A stretch of 64,000 bases of DNA from Nemophila menziesii (Eukaryota; Streptophyta; Magnoliopsida; Boraginales; Hydrophyllaceae). Each line of letters begins with the position of its first letter. Position 1 is the stretch's first letter. Location: positions 7,874,001-7,938,000 of the forward strand of contig JARWIR010000008.1 in NCBI GenBank assembly GCA_029959085.1, written 5' to 3'. Below, piece by piece: positions 32,911 to 44,076 of this stretch. The notes under the pieces were generated by a model. It ran no database searches. It was not told where the DNA came from and saw nothing but the letters and a program-made list of their open reading frames with translations. Made by a program: the position numbers and the translations under genes.

Positions 32911-34493
32911 GTTTGGAAGTGACTATTTGAGTTATTAATCGCTTGATATTACTCTGTTGTGCAAGCGTAGTGAACCATTCATTGTAAGCCACAATGATTT
33001 GAGTTTTTGCTTTGAAAAATTGGAGAAAGCAGATATAACATGATTTACCATAGACAAGAAAAGCTCCATGAATATCAAGCTCCCTTAGGGTTTTCAAATT
33101 GGTTTAATTCCAGGAAGTGGATGTAATGTTGGTCCGTATGATCGATTTTGTTCATTTAATGTAGATGAGGACAAGGTGTCAGTTGGGTTCATATTTATAT
33201 ATAATGTTATTGTTAATATATTATAATTCTCTCTTGGAAGAAAGTTGAGGTTCGTGCGTATTTATGTTAGCTACCGAGGAACGATCACTTCACAACATTA
33301 TCGAATATAAAAATTGTTGTTATTTTACCGTGGAGAGAACATAAAAATGAAATCATTTCATATAGTGATTCCAAAAACCACTTGGTCACTTGAAAGTCTT
33401 TTAAGGTATGATCTCCTGTTAATAGAAAGAATTAAGAGTTAATTTCACCATTTGGTCCCAATGTTAAGAAATATAGACATATATACCCTTAGTTACTGTA
33501 TGTGTTCAGCATAAATACCCATGTGTTTCATGTTATATGTTCTTTTAATTAGCACAACAAGGGTCTATTTGTTATTTATAAAATACAGATTGTTATATCT
33601 ACTACTTTCACAATAAAAAAGCGTAATTGGTTATTTAGTACGACACGAGAACCGCTAAAGTAATTTTTCCCATTCTTCTTTGGGTAAGAATGCAAATTCA
33701 TTTTATACACTATAAGAAAGAAACATAGCAAAAATGTACTAAAATGAGACCAAATTACAATTTTTTGAACAATCACATGACACCCATTAAAGCTATCTTA
33801 GTCCCCACCATAGTTTTTCCACAATCAATTCACATAAATATTTAACTCAGATTCAAAATAATAACTCAACAGTAAACAACAAAATACTTCACACCGAAAA
33901 GGTCAAAAAACGGTTGGCCCCATAGTTATGAGAAATAGCAAAATATACCCTTGGTTTTTTCAAAAAGTAGCACAAAGGCCCATGCATACATTATCTTTTG
34001 CTACTTTTAAAAAAAGTAGTGGACCCAAAACTTTTGGTGAAAAGGCCTTTACTTTGACCCTTGACAGGGGTGTATGACAAAAAATGCTTATGAAGATTTG
34101 GGCTTGAGAAAACACCTTGAACATGCAATCTTTGATGTGGATAAACTCCTTTTCATGAGTGAGAAAAAGCGTAGTGTGAATATTTGGTGGGGTTGGTTGG
34201 GTTTTGAAAGAGCTAAATTAGTGTTTGTTGTCAGATTTTTGGGGATTCTCGAGAGGAGCTTCAGAGACGCAAGCCTTTGCAATTTTTACAATTCTTTCCA
34301 TATTTTGCTTAGTAGACTTTTTAACAAGTATAAATATTGAGTGATAAAAAAGCATTTGAACCATTACATTAGGCGTTCAAAATGATAAAATCCATCACGT
34401 GGCAATTCTATGTGTTTCGCTCTAGTATTAGGCGATGGGCTTTCCCTGGGCTTTGCTTTTATGCCTAGGAGAGTGCATTAACCTCTTGTAATA
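32911..34493. other. Unassigned AT-rich stretch
   Basis: Two short blocks (33430-33560 and 33900-34070) look like eroded termini of Mutator-like elements (TTTGGTCCCAATGTTAAGAA and ATACCC..). Open frames at 34074-34340 show nothing I recognise. No gene called. Confidence 0.35.
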
Positions 34494-34626
34494 ACACTGA
34501 TTCAGAGAAGAGTTGTTATGGATGCTGCTACTATGGCAGGATTGCACCCTTTACGTTTATTTCATGAAACTACCGCACAACTTTAGTGTATGGTATTTAT
34601 ATGATGGATTTACCCTTCTTTACAAA
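34494..34626 (+). pseudogene. HSP70 (Hsp110/SSE-like) exon fragment
   Basis: The plus strand reads QRRVVMDAATMAGLHPLRLF then HETTAQL, a stop, and in the next frame LVYGIYMMDLP. This is the ATPase-domain block (normally QRRAVxDAATIAGLHPLRL then HETTATALAYGIYKTDLP) of plant HSP70-14/15-type chaperones. Only about 130 bases are preserved and a frameshift lies inside. No other HSP70 exon was recognised nearby, so it is a relic or a captured fragment. Confidence 0.7.
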
Positions 34627-35399
34627 GCTCACTTAAATAAATTATCAACATGTTGCAATATCTCACAAAGACGTCTCAGGTCTTTTGTAGTCTCATCACC
34701 AAATGAATTATTTACTGCATCACACGTAACAAACTTAAGGGTCTTAAAAGTTTATTTTTAAAGATAGTGCTAGCATACATGTTGTCCCTTTGGTCCGGTC
34801 CAAAAACATTCATTAAATACATGTGCAATAAGTGTCTTCTCTATCCCACTCTTCTTAAACACATGTTTACATATATAGTTTACCTGAAACACCTAAATAA
34901 AAATACTTGAAGGCCCCATTCTTTTCCACCCCGACCATTGCAATTGCCTCAAACATCACATCGGTCTCAGAATGTGAAAATAAAAAAATTGTGTTGAGGC
35001 ATTTTGTTTAGATCAGAAAACAAATAATACTGATATTAGACTTTTGATGTTTACTTGGTAATTAATTCTTAAGTTGAGTATAGTTTTGTGTTATGTATTC
35101 TCAATGTAATACTAACAAAGAAAATTGTGTAGGAAAATGAATGTCGAGAAGCAAGGATATTTCACTTAGATAAAGTAGCAACATTTCTATTCATGGGTTT
35201 CATGATATTAATCATTTTATACTAAAAAAAATATCATTTTCAGTTTCATTATATGTTGCTAAGATTTTGTGTTTTACTTTGCCTCACGATGAATTTATAA
35301 GAGGATTGAAAGGCTTAAGGTTGATACAATAAATAAACTAAAGAAAGCAATTCTTTATATAAAACCCAAAATGATGTTTCTAGTAAAAACATGAAAAAA
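34627..35399. other. Unassigned stretch, possible lost exons
   Basis: No convincing gene. A short acceptor-like segment at about 35130 (TTGTGTAG before GAAAATGAATGTCGAGAAGC) could be an exon of the coiled-coil gene that follows. Confidence 0.3.
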
Positions 35400-36162
35400 T
35401 TTACAAAAGAGTCTGGGTGGTCAATTTACAAACTGAATTTGAGGATTTGAGGTCATAATATGAAGAACTTGTTGAAAAAGAGGCCAAGTCTTCAAGGGAA
35501 AAGATAACTTTCAATTTGTATTGGAGGGTTTAAAATTGAAGTACGAAGAGATTTTTCAAAAAGAGGATGAATCTTCAAGGGAAAGGAACAAATTTCAATT
35601 TAAATTGGAGAACTTAAGATCAAAATACAAAAGAATTGTTGAAAAATTGGTTGAATCTTCGAGGGATAAGTGTATTATAATCAATAAGTCACTAAAGGGA
35701 TCAGGAATCACAATAACCAATCAAAAAATAGATTATGATTCAATTAGCATAATTGATAAGTGCATGGAAAATATGAACAATTCAACCAATTTTTGTCATA
35801 ATGAAGTGGATAATTTTGAAAAATTCAGAGTCTTATGAAATTGGAGTGATAAAACTGCTTCGATAGACACATTTATGAATCATTTAGAAGAAAGTATCAT
35901 AGTTGTACTATATATATTGACTATTGACAATTCGATGAATAGTTTATTTTTATTGAATTTTAATTTATAGGAAGTTATTCATAACCATGTAAAAAGTGAA
36001 GGTCTACTAGGTGATGGAAGTCGTTCTACTCTAGAAATGAGTAAAAGAAATATAATTTGCATTTCAAATGAAAAGCTTGGGTTGTTAAAAGAATTCGAGT
36101 CCATTATTTCAAAAGAAGATCGGGGAGATAAGAAAGCCCGGGTGGATATTGGTGGTAGTTGA
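35400..36162 (+). pseudogene. Coiled-coil gene remnant with three tandem 29-residue repeats
   Basis: Between about 35430 and 35690 three copies of an 86-87-base unit encode F-x-x-x-LE-x-L-(R/K)-x-KYE-E-(x)n-KE-x-SSRE. The first copy carries stops; copies two and three lie in the open frame 35521-35838. A downstream exon is likely at 35971-36162: acceptor TTTATAG, then EVIHNHVKSEGLLGDGSRST and on to ..RVDIGGS and TGA. The sequence is typical of a long coiled-coil (kinesin-, golgin- or myosin-like tail), but I do not recognise the family. The stop in repeat 1 and lack of upstream exons suggest a decayed or captured gene. Confidence 0.45.
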
Positions 36163-36775
36163 TTGTGAGTACAAGTGTGACTGCAAAAACTAGTTGAAGT
36201 TACTATAACAGTATTGTTGTTACCTATCTTTGCCATAGTGGTCTATTTTGTAAAATATGTTGATTAGTTTGATAAAATGAGGATATTTTAAATCATTGGT
36301 TCTTTAATTGTTTGATTTCTTGACATTTTTAGAATTTTAATTGTATCTTCGTATTTTTGTATTCTTATATTGTTAAATTTGGGTGCATTATATTAAATTA
36401 CAAAATGTGAAAGACAGATTGTTAGGTTGAAGCTATAAAATACCCAAATCGATATGTCATTTACCTTACTAATGGACTTTTTTGGGTTCAAAAATAAAAA
36501 AGATGATCGGTGACCGAAACTATACAATACCCATATCAATATGGCTAACATCATGTGTATTATTATTTCTTTTGCCATTTAACACACAGATAGTTATTTT
36601 TATTATTTCACATTCACTAGGACTATAGATACAACAAACACCAATATTTAAAATTATTTATGAAATATTTTGGTTGATTGTATGTTCATTTATTTCTTAT
36701 ATACGAATGTGTTTAGGTTGTTACACGTAATGATAAATACATTTTCTGTGAATTTCTTTTTTACTGATCAGGTTT
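36163..36775. other. AT-rich intergenic stretch
   Basis: Nothing recognised on either strand. Confidence 0.4.
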
Positions 36776-37040
36776 TGCCATGAAGAGAGAATCACCCTTA
36801 ATATAGTTTTTTCATAATTATAATGACAAATTTTGCACAATAATTACGAATCTCTTTCCCATTTTTCTACTATGGAATCAAAATTGTTTTGACTCTAATA
36901 AGATTTGTTTTCCATGAAAAAAGAATCACCCTTAACATAGTTTTTTTCTAATTATAAAGACAAATTTTGCACAATAATTATGAATCTCTTTCCCACTTTT
37001 TCACTTTGGAATCAAAATCATTTTGACTCTAATTAGATTC
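36776..37040 (+). repeat. Tandem duplication of about 130 bp
   Basis: The block CCATGAAGAGAGAATCACCC..TTTTGACTCTAATAAGATT (about 36778-36905) is repeated at 36912-37040 with about 10% differences. The second copy runs on into SINE-like sequence. Confidence 0.85.
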
Positions 37041-37110
37041 GATCCCACAACCTCTTGGTCTCTGCGAAATAGACAAACCACTATAACAACTATCGATCTT
37101 CTCATATGAG
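37026..37110 (-). mobile_element. Degenerate SINE head
   Basis: On the minus strand a box B remnant (GGTTGTGGGATCGAATC, about 37057-37041) and a weak box A remnant line up with the SINE at 30140-30261 (shared AACCTCTTGGTCTCTGCG). Old copy; no target duplication identified. Confidence 0.55.
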
Positions 37111-38258
37111 AAAAATTTGAATATACGTAGTTAATGGGTGAAAATCAAAGTTAAAGATTTTTGTTGGTACACATACAACTTATACTATTAAAACAACGAT
37201 GAGTGACAAAAAATGGTTTATAGAAAGAATTATATATGCTGGTGGTAGGTTAAATAGTTTTTCAGGTAAAAATTGTATTCCGAAAAAACTAAAAAGTTGA
37301 AAATGGAAGGTTATATAAACTATATTAGTTTGAGTATTTACAAAAATTAATTTTAAGATCAACTTTATTTTCAATTATTTTTTTTTATGTTTTGCTTAAG
37401 TTATTAAAACATAATCATTTTAAAATTAAATTTTTTCCAAAAAGCTTTAATACCGAGCATGTTCTAGTATATATCTAATGAGGCAAATGTAAAGAGTAAG
37501 ATAGGATATAAATTGGGTTGGTGTAGGCAGAGTTTTGTTACCCAACCGATCTAAGGTACCGCTACCTTCATTTTTGCTCAGATCTAGGTCTGTTACAACT
37601 TACAATTAACTTTTAATACTTAATAAAAATAATGTTAGGAGTAGAATTATCTTTCCATGAGTAAACGGTTTGAAATGATGCGTGACGTTACAAGAATATC
37701 CAATTATACCGTTTTAAATATCTTATACCGTTTTAAATATCACAACGGATGTGAAGAGAAATCTTGTTTATAATTATCATAAGCAGATTTGTATGACTAC
37801 TTATAATCGGGTTTTAAATTATTCTTCAAATTATTGCGTAGACAAATCCTCGTTTTATGCTTTATCGGCTAATTCACTCAAATACTCATCGGTTTTGAAA
37901 TTAATATTGTGTTGAAAGACAAGAAATTTATAACTAAATAGCAGATTAATAACCTACTGATGGTTGATAACAGATAAAAGGTCTAAGAAATAAAGAAATT
38001 GATCTGTGAGATGCTAAAAAATTATTTTCCTATCAGTTTTGGATTCAAATGGTAAGAAGGAAAGAGTTGTAAAATTTTATCCTTTCTATAAAATCTGAAA
38101 TCATAAAATCATAAGCTGCATAATCAATCATCTAGACAAAGATGACTAGAATAGAGCTTCCATCTAAAGTTTTTACAACTGATAAAAGAGAAAGAACGGA
38201 AAAAACTAAGGATCAAGAAGCATAATGAAAGCCAAGCCTATGCAAATCTATCATTTCA
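37111..38258. other. Unassigned AT-rich stretch
   Basis: No gene recognised. A direct repeat of ATACCGTTTTAAATATC lies at about 37707-37741. The end holds the 3' UTR of the minus-strand small-protein gene. Confidence 0.4.
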
Positions 38259-38462
38259 TTAATTTCCAACAAAAATAGTCCTGTGATCCGCAATCAATCC
38301 GAGAGGTGATCTTGAACGTTGCTGCTGCCTGATATTACGAGGTCGAATCTCCGGCTGCTCTTCCAATGGATGCTTGATCTTCTCAAGTTCTTGCTTGATC
38401 TTTCTAATCTGGCTATGAACTGCAACACCGTAATAAATATCTTCTTTTTTCTGGTTCTCCAT
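38259..38462 (-). CDS. Conserved plant small protein with C-terminal RSRSPLGL motif
   Basis: A single-exon frame of 67 residues on the minus strand. I take the ATG at 38462 (MENQKKEDIYYG); two codons upstream in the same frame is only a GTG. The centre, HSQIRKIKQELEKIKHP, is amphipathic and Lys-rich. It is followed by QPEIRPRN and a basic tail RQQQRSRSPLGLIADH. I recall small uncharacterised plant proteins with the same layout (IRKIKQE..EKIKxP..QPEMRP..RSRSPLGL), so this is probably a real conserved gene of unknown function; RSRSPLG could be a phosphorylation site (inference). A TATATATATA stretch lies at 38535-38547, 75-85 bases upstream of the ATG. No signal peptide or membrane segment. Confidence 0.72.
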   Translation of the reverse strand: MENQKKEDIYYGVAVHSQIRKIKQELEKIKHPLEEQPEIRPRNIRQQQRSRSPLGLIADHRTIFVGN

Positions 38463-39150
38463 CTTCACACCACACTTTTCACACCTAACACCTAATTCTC
38501 TGGTTTCTTAATAAGAGTTGTAGAGCTATTGGGATATATATATATATGTGAGCTTTTATTTATTTTTGGTGAAATATTAAAAAAGAAAAAAGGAAAGAAT
38601 CATTTAAAGACACGATTTGTTCGTGGATAGCTACTAGAATGGTACTAGTAGTGATTTTAAAGACTTAGTTACCTTTTTTTCATTATTGTGGATTTTGTCG
38701 ATTCTTTGAACGGTATCTTTATAGATACGCATTTTCATAACAAACAATCTACCTTAAAAAACTATTAATATTTAAATATAATTTGAATTCTTACTTAATT
38801 TCGAGTAATGTTATACATTATCCGTTTTCAAATTATTCTTATATATTACTAATATTTGTCATGATTTAATTAAAAATCAGATAATATTAAATTGAAAAAA
38901 AAGGAAAGAATCAATCATTCATTTTCAATGAACTTACATCACATAATTAAATAGTATTATAAAAATAATATATTTATTTATAAAATATCTTTTTTAACTT
39001 GAATTATTCTTTTTTCTAAAACTCAATTTACGTTTAGAAAATGGTAATTTTCTGAACAAAATAATTTTACTTCAACTTTTTATGGTATATATCTGTTTTC
39101 AATCTTTATTTATAGTCGTATTCAAAAAAAAAAAAAGAATTATCTTTAAA
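38463..39150. other. Promoter side of the small-protein gene and intergenic DNA
   Basis: TATA-like run at 38535-38547, otherwise AT-rich with no other feature recognised. Confidence 0.4.
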
Positions 39151-39343
39151 GTAATGATATATTATATACCATTCAAAACCAATCTACCCAAATACCACAA
39201 AATGACGTGGCGTGAATTGGTTGGTAATAAATTGTTAATTAGATAAAAAAATAGATTAACTATTTATAGCCAACCAATTCACGCCACGTCATTTTGTGAT
39301 ATTTGGGTAGAATGGTTTTGATTGGCATATAATATATCATTAC
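39151..39343. mobile_element. MITE with about 80-bp terminal inverted repeats
   Basis: GTAATGATATATTATATACC at the left end is answered by GGCATATAATATATCATTAC at the right. Inward the two arms (CCAATCTACCCAAATA.CAC, AAAATGACGTGGCGTGAATT, GGTTGG) are nearly perfect complements, leaving a loop of about 30 bases. The whole would fold as a single hairpin. No coding sequence. A target duplication is not obvious. Confidence 0.85.
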
Positions 39344-39519
39344 GTTTGAGAACGCATAATGGGTTAATCCCAATTTGATTTCGTTTCATGTGTTTGAATT
39401 TGGGATTATCATAATTGAAATCAAATTGGGTAAATTGTATTTTTCATTAATTTGCTTTTATTTACTATTATTGACGTAATTAACCAATCATAAGAATTAG
39501 TATCTAGGCTATTTCATAA

Positions 39520-40049
39520 AGTGGCATATGAATCACCTTGACGGGGGGTCTAGGTACGGAACTAATTAATGAATGTAGGATAGAAATTATAGACTTTGAC
39601 GAGCTTAATTAATCCTATGGCCAAATTGGGTATAAATAGACTTAATCACTTGATGTTGGACTATAATCACCCTGACGGGGTTTGTAGCACCTAAGAGTAG
39701 CTCCTTAGTCCACCCTGACGGGGTAAGGAGAATTCTGAATCCCGGCCATTACATATTTACCGATTTGTCCATTAAACATTACATGAAATGAATGATAATT
39801 AGGTGAAATCCTTGCGTCTCTCAAGTACTGCCTTTCATACCTTGCGTAAACTACTTAATTTTCTCGCGTCTAGTTTAATATCTGCATTAATTTAGTATTT
39901 TAATTATTATCTTAATCATAGAAAACCAAAACAAACATTCTAAAAATCATTTACTTGCTTTTACGTGCAATTAATCACTATTCGATAAGCATTAGAGTCA
40001 ACCAATCCGTCCCTGGGAACAAATCTATTTCATCACATATATTACTTGG
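39520..40049 (+). repeat. Retroelement leader-like repeat, copy C (5' part)
   Basis: Contains the motif AATCACC(T/C)TGACGGGG three times (about 39531, 39665, 39708) and a leader end CCGTCCCTGGGAACAAATCT. It is cut at 40049 by the Copia element and continues at 44532 (CTTGGGAAAACTGTACACTT). Related in layout to copies A and B. Probably the LTR/leader of a Gypsy-type element. Confidence 0.5.
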
Positions 40050-40400
40050 TGTTAGAATAGAAAAAAGGTTTTGTGGAGATAAAGTCTATTCTTTTTTTCA
40101 TATTTCAATTGCATACATATGACCCCTATATATAGTCTATTACAACGCTCAGTATGGTAATATTAATTATGGCAGATATTACCAAGATATATGGTAATAC
40201 TAATTATGGTAGATATTACCAAGATATATGGTAATACTAATAATGGTAGATATTACCAAGATTTATGGTAATACTAATAATGGTAGATATTACCAAGATA
40301 TATGGTAATACTAATTATGGTAGATATTACCAAGATATTATTTTATGGTAAATATTGCACCTTAATTGATTGGATATTATTTCCATAGAATATTCTAACA
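40050..40400 (-). repeat. 3' LTR of the minus-strand Copia
   Basis: 351 bases, TG..CA. It contains five tandem copies of a 37-bp unit (40153-40337) with TGGTAATA..TATTACCA dyads. Confidence 0.95.
40153..40337. repeat. Five 37-bp tandem units inside the Copia LTR
   Basis: The unit contains TATGGTAATACTAATTATGG followed by TAGATATTACCAAGATA. Each unit carries the inverted words TGGTAATA and TATTACCA. The same array is present in the other LTR (about 44284-44468). Confidence 0.92.
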
Positions 40401-42334
40401 CTCCCCCTCAAGTGGAGTAGTGGGATCTCCAATACTCAACTTGCATAATACTGATTCAAATATCTTTTTAGTAACTGCTTTTGTGAGAATGTCTGCCAGC
40501 TGGTCTTCAGATCTCACAAACGGTAGTTCAATAGTGCCATCTTCAATCTTCTCCTTTATGAAGTTCCGATCTACTTCTACGTGTTTTGTTCTGTCATGTT
40601 GTACAGGGTTTTCTGAAATACTAATTGCTGCCTTATTATCACACATCAACTGCGTCGGACTATTTAGTGGAAAACCAATTTCAGTCATCAATTTTCTCAA
40701 CCATAGAATCTCTGTGATTCCTTTTACAATCCCCCTGAATTCTCCTTCTGTGCTTGATAGTGCCACTACCTTCTGTTTTTTACTTCTCCAAGTGACCATG
40801 TTTCCTCCAACTAAGGTAAAATACCCTGCAGTAGATCGTCTATCATTTGGATTACCAGCCCAATCAGCATCTGTAAAAGCCTCAATCTTTAGGTGTCCGT
40901 TTTTTCTGAATACGATACCTCTTCCTGGAGTGCCTTTAAGATATCGTACTATCCTCATGACTGCTTCCAAGTGATTTACCTGCGGTTGGTGCATGAATTG
41001 ACTTACTACTCCAACAGCGTAAGCAATATCCGGTCTAGTATGGGCTAAGTTGATTAGTTTTCCCACCAAGCTCTGGTACTTTTCTCGATCTGCTAGCTCA
41101 TCTCCATCAATCATCTTGAGTTTGTGATTCACCACCATTGGAGTATCGCTCGGTTTGCAATCCACCATACCAGTTTCAGCCAACAAGTCAAGTATATATT
41201 TTCGTTGAGAGATAAAAATACATTCTCTTGATCGGAGAACTTCGATACATAGGAAATATTTCAGTCCTCCGAGATCTTTCATCTCAAACTCTGTAAAGAG
41301 GTTCTTTCGAAGTTGTGAAATTTCTTCTTCATCACTTCCTGTTATGATCATGTCATCGACATATATTATAAGGCATGTAATCATATCTCCCTTCCTCTTG
41401 AAGAAGAGGGTGTGGTCAGCATTGCTTTGTCTGTACCCACATTTCTTCATAGTCATTGTAAACCTCCCAAACCATATAACGCTTAAGTCCATATAACGCT
41501 TTCTTAAGCTTGCATACTTCATTTCCTCTAAACGTATCCGAGAAACCGGGTGGTGCTTGCATATATACCTATTCTTTTAGATCTCCATGTAGGAAAGCAT
41601 TCTTGACATCGAATTGATGGAGTGGCCAGTCTTTATTAGCTGCTATCGAAAATAAAACTCTGATAGTGTCAATTTTGGCAACCGGTGAAAAAGTTTCTGA
41701 GTAGTCGATGCCATATGTTTGGCTATAACCCTTGGCTACCAACCTTGCTTTGTATCGTTCAATGGTTCCATCCGCCTTATATTTGATGGTAAAGACCCAC
41801 TTGCAACCGACTGGTTTCTTTCCTGCTGGTAATACACATTTCTCCCTTGTGCCATTCTTCTCAAGTGCTTTCATTTATGTATTCATAGCTTCTTTCTATT
41901 CAACCACCTTTCTTGCTTCTTGAGCTGTTTTTGGAATGTATTCTGAAAGAAGAGTAACAGAGAATGTCTTTGCAACCTCATCAACTCTCCCCCTTGCTAT
42001 ATTTACTAGATATCTTGAGGAACATGGCACATGCTCTGGTGAGTATCGCTTAGGCGGTACACCTCTATTTCTCCTTGGAGGTAGGACATATGTCTCAGAC
42101 TCTTCTAGTTCTGGTACTAAGCTGTCATCATGGTTAGTATTATTATTCAAATAAAGGTTTGTCTCATTTACCTGTTGTTGGACATCGTCCGAAGTAGATT
42201 CATTGATTGTGTGTACTGGTTCGTCAACCTCGTCTACGTTGGGAGAGGCAGGTTCAGTGGCTCCATCTACTTTCTCTGTTAGAACAGTCTCAGAACAACT
42301 TTGATTGCTTAACCAACTTAGTGATTCACTATCT
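40395..42334 (-). pseudogene. Copia pol 3' half: reverse transcriptase and RNase H (broken)
   Basis: Reading minus strand: linker with PPRRNRGVPPKRY, a TAG at 41898-41896, a TAA at 41877-41875, RT start [37 protein letters not shown], a stop at 41571-41569, LKKALYGLK, a rearranged patch at 41465-41500 where QSPRAW is expected and a GCGTTATATGG word is duplicated, then an open block 41522-40395 with the catalytic YVDDMIITG, RNase H motifs TDADWAGNPNDRRSTAGY and ALSSTEGEF, and ADILTKAV. The active-site residues survive; the frame does not. Confidence 0.9.
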
Positions 42335-42342
42335 CTCTCCCC

Positions 42343-44076
42343 CTAAACACTAGGTTGGTGACAGAAAAAAAATTCGGATTCTAAGAAGTCACAATCCATA
42401 GTGATATGGATACGACGAGTGGTTGGATTATAGCAACGATACCCTTTTTGATGTATGGCATAGCCCACAAAGACACATTTCTCTGCACAAGGATCAAGTT
42501 TGTTTCTATCGGTTTTGGGAATATGAATAAACACTGAACAACCAAAGACTCGAGGTGGTAACGTTAGGATAGAAGGGATTGTAGTTTGGGTAGCTAGGGT
42601 TTCTAAGGGGGTCTTGTGATTAAGAGTTTGGGTAGGAAGACGGTTGATTAGGTATGCTGATGTAGCTAGAGCCTCAGGCCAAAATGATTGAGGAACTTTA
42701 GATTCAATCATCATGGCTCGAGCTATTTCAAGTAGTATCCTATTCTTTCGTTCGGCTACACCATTTTGCTGAGGTGTGTTAGGACACGAAGTTTGATGGA
42801 CAAGACCATTTTTTTGAAAGAAGGCTTGCATGTTTTGATTTACAAACTCTCCCCCATTATCAGAGCGAAGAATCTGTATTTTTCTATTAAACTGAGTATG
42901 AATCATTTGGTAAAATGTGAAGAATTTTTCAGGCAATTCTGATTTATGTTTTAGAAAATATATCCAAGTCATGCGAGAGAAATCATCTATAAATGATACG
43001 AAGTATTGAAAACGACTATTATTAGAATTTGGAGCTGGACCCCACACATCAGAATGGATTAATGAAAAAGCAGACTCAACTCTAGTGTTGTTTTGATAAA
43101 AAGAAACTCTATGATTTTTAGCACGAATGCAAGTTTCACACTTCATATGAGTAGATTTATTTGAGAAAAGACTAGGAAATAAAACCTTGAGATACCCAAA
43201 TGATGGATGACCAAGACGTCGGTGCCACAACCAAAGTTGCCTATTGACCGTTCCGTGAGCAAGCATGGAATGTCCCTGGTGAACCACCTCATCAACGTAG
43301 TAAAGGCCCCCTCGCTCAGTACCACGCCCAATTATCTCCTTCGTAAGAATGTCCTGCAAAAGGCAAAATTTTGGATACATTAGTACCACACAGTTGAGTT
43401 CTTTTGTCACCTGACTAAGTGACAACAATTTCGAAGATAAAGTCGGAACATATAAACAATTATCCAACTTCATTTTTTCAGAAAATATAATAGAACCCCC
43501 TCCTTTTACTTCAACAAGTTCTCCATTAGCTGTCTCAATATGGGACTTAGAGGATGATGAAAAATTTAAAAAATATTTTTTATCATAGGTCATAGTATCT
43601 GTAGCTCCACAATCAAAAATCCAATCAGGGTTAGAAATTGAAGGGCTTGGGTTGTCAAATCCAAACCCTTTACCTCTAGGGTTCGTCACAGCAGCACCTC
43701 CATAACCCATTGCGCTTCCATCTTGTCCTGGTGTTGATGTTTCTGTTCTGATTTCTTGAGTACTCACAGCGATGGCTCCTTTGCCACTGGTCACACGATG
43801 TCCCATTTTTTCCTTGTGGTTGTCTTCCCACCAATCTGGGTAGCCTACAATCTTGAAGCACGTTTCTTTGGTGTGTTTCTTCATCCCACAATGGGTGCAA
43901 GAAAGTTTTGATTTGTCTTCTCTAAGTTTGATTCCAAGAGATAGATTCTCAGAATTGGTTGTTGTAGGATGTGTTCCGAAAATATTTCGGAGTAACGCAG
44001 CAATCCGCAACGTTAATTCATCCGGGATATTATTTGGATTGTTATTGTTGTCAGAGTGTTCTGTGATTTCTGACAT
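42343..44076 (-). CDS. Copia gag-protease-integrase ORF with internal gag deletion
   Basis: 577 codons from ATG at 44076. N-terminus (Asn-rich, then ENLSLGIKL at about 43-51) runs straight into REDKSKLSCTHCGMKKHTKE, the CCHC zinc knuckle region. The roughly 200-residue gag capsid domain that normally lies between is missing, in frame. Protease active site reads DCGAT (155-159), Cys for the usual Ser of DSG. Then GAG-pre-integrase LWLWHRRLGHPSF with the CX2C of the HHCC finger, and integrase D-D-E (HSDVWGPAP, RSDNGGEF, PQQNGVAERKNR). It ends at a frame change near 42343. Lacking capsid it cannot form particles on its own. Confidence 0.85.
   Translation of the reverse strand: MSEITEHSDNNNNPNNIPDELTLRIAALLRNIFGTHPTTTNSENLSLGIKLREDKSKLSCTHCGMKKHTKETCFKIVGYPDWWEDNHKEKMGHRVTSGKGAIAVSTQEIRTETSTPGQDGSAMGYGGAAVTNPRGKGFGFDNPSPSISNPDWIFDCGATDTMTYDKKYFLNFSSSSKSHIETANGELVEVKGGGSIIFSEKMKLDNCLYVPTLSSKLLSLSQVTKELNCVVLMYPKFCLLQDILTKEIIGRGTERGGLYYVDEVVHQGHSMLAHGTVNRQLWLWHRRLGHPSFGYLKVLFPSLFSNKSTHMKCETCIRAKNHRVSFYQNNTRVESAFSLIHSDVWGPAPNSNNSRFQYFVSFIDDFSRMTWIYFLKHKSELPEKFFTFYQMIHTQFNRKIQILRSDNGGEFVNQNMQAFFQKNGLVHQTSCPNTPQQNGVAERKNRILLEIARAMMIESKVPQSFWPEALATSAYLINRLPTQTLNHKTPLETLATQTTIPSILTLPPRVFGCSVFIHIPKTDRNKLDPCAEKCVFVGYAIHQKGYRCYNPTTRRIHITMDCDFLESEFFFCHQPSV

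Noticed and set aside
34074..34340. 88-codon ORF
   Set aside because: No domain, no homologue recalled, and antisense is open as well.
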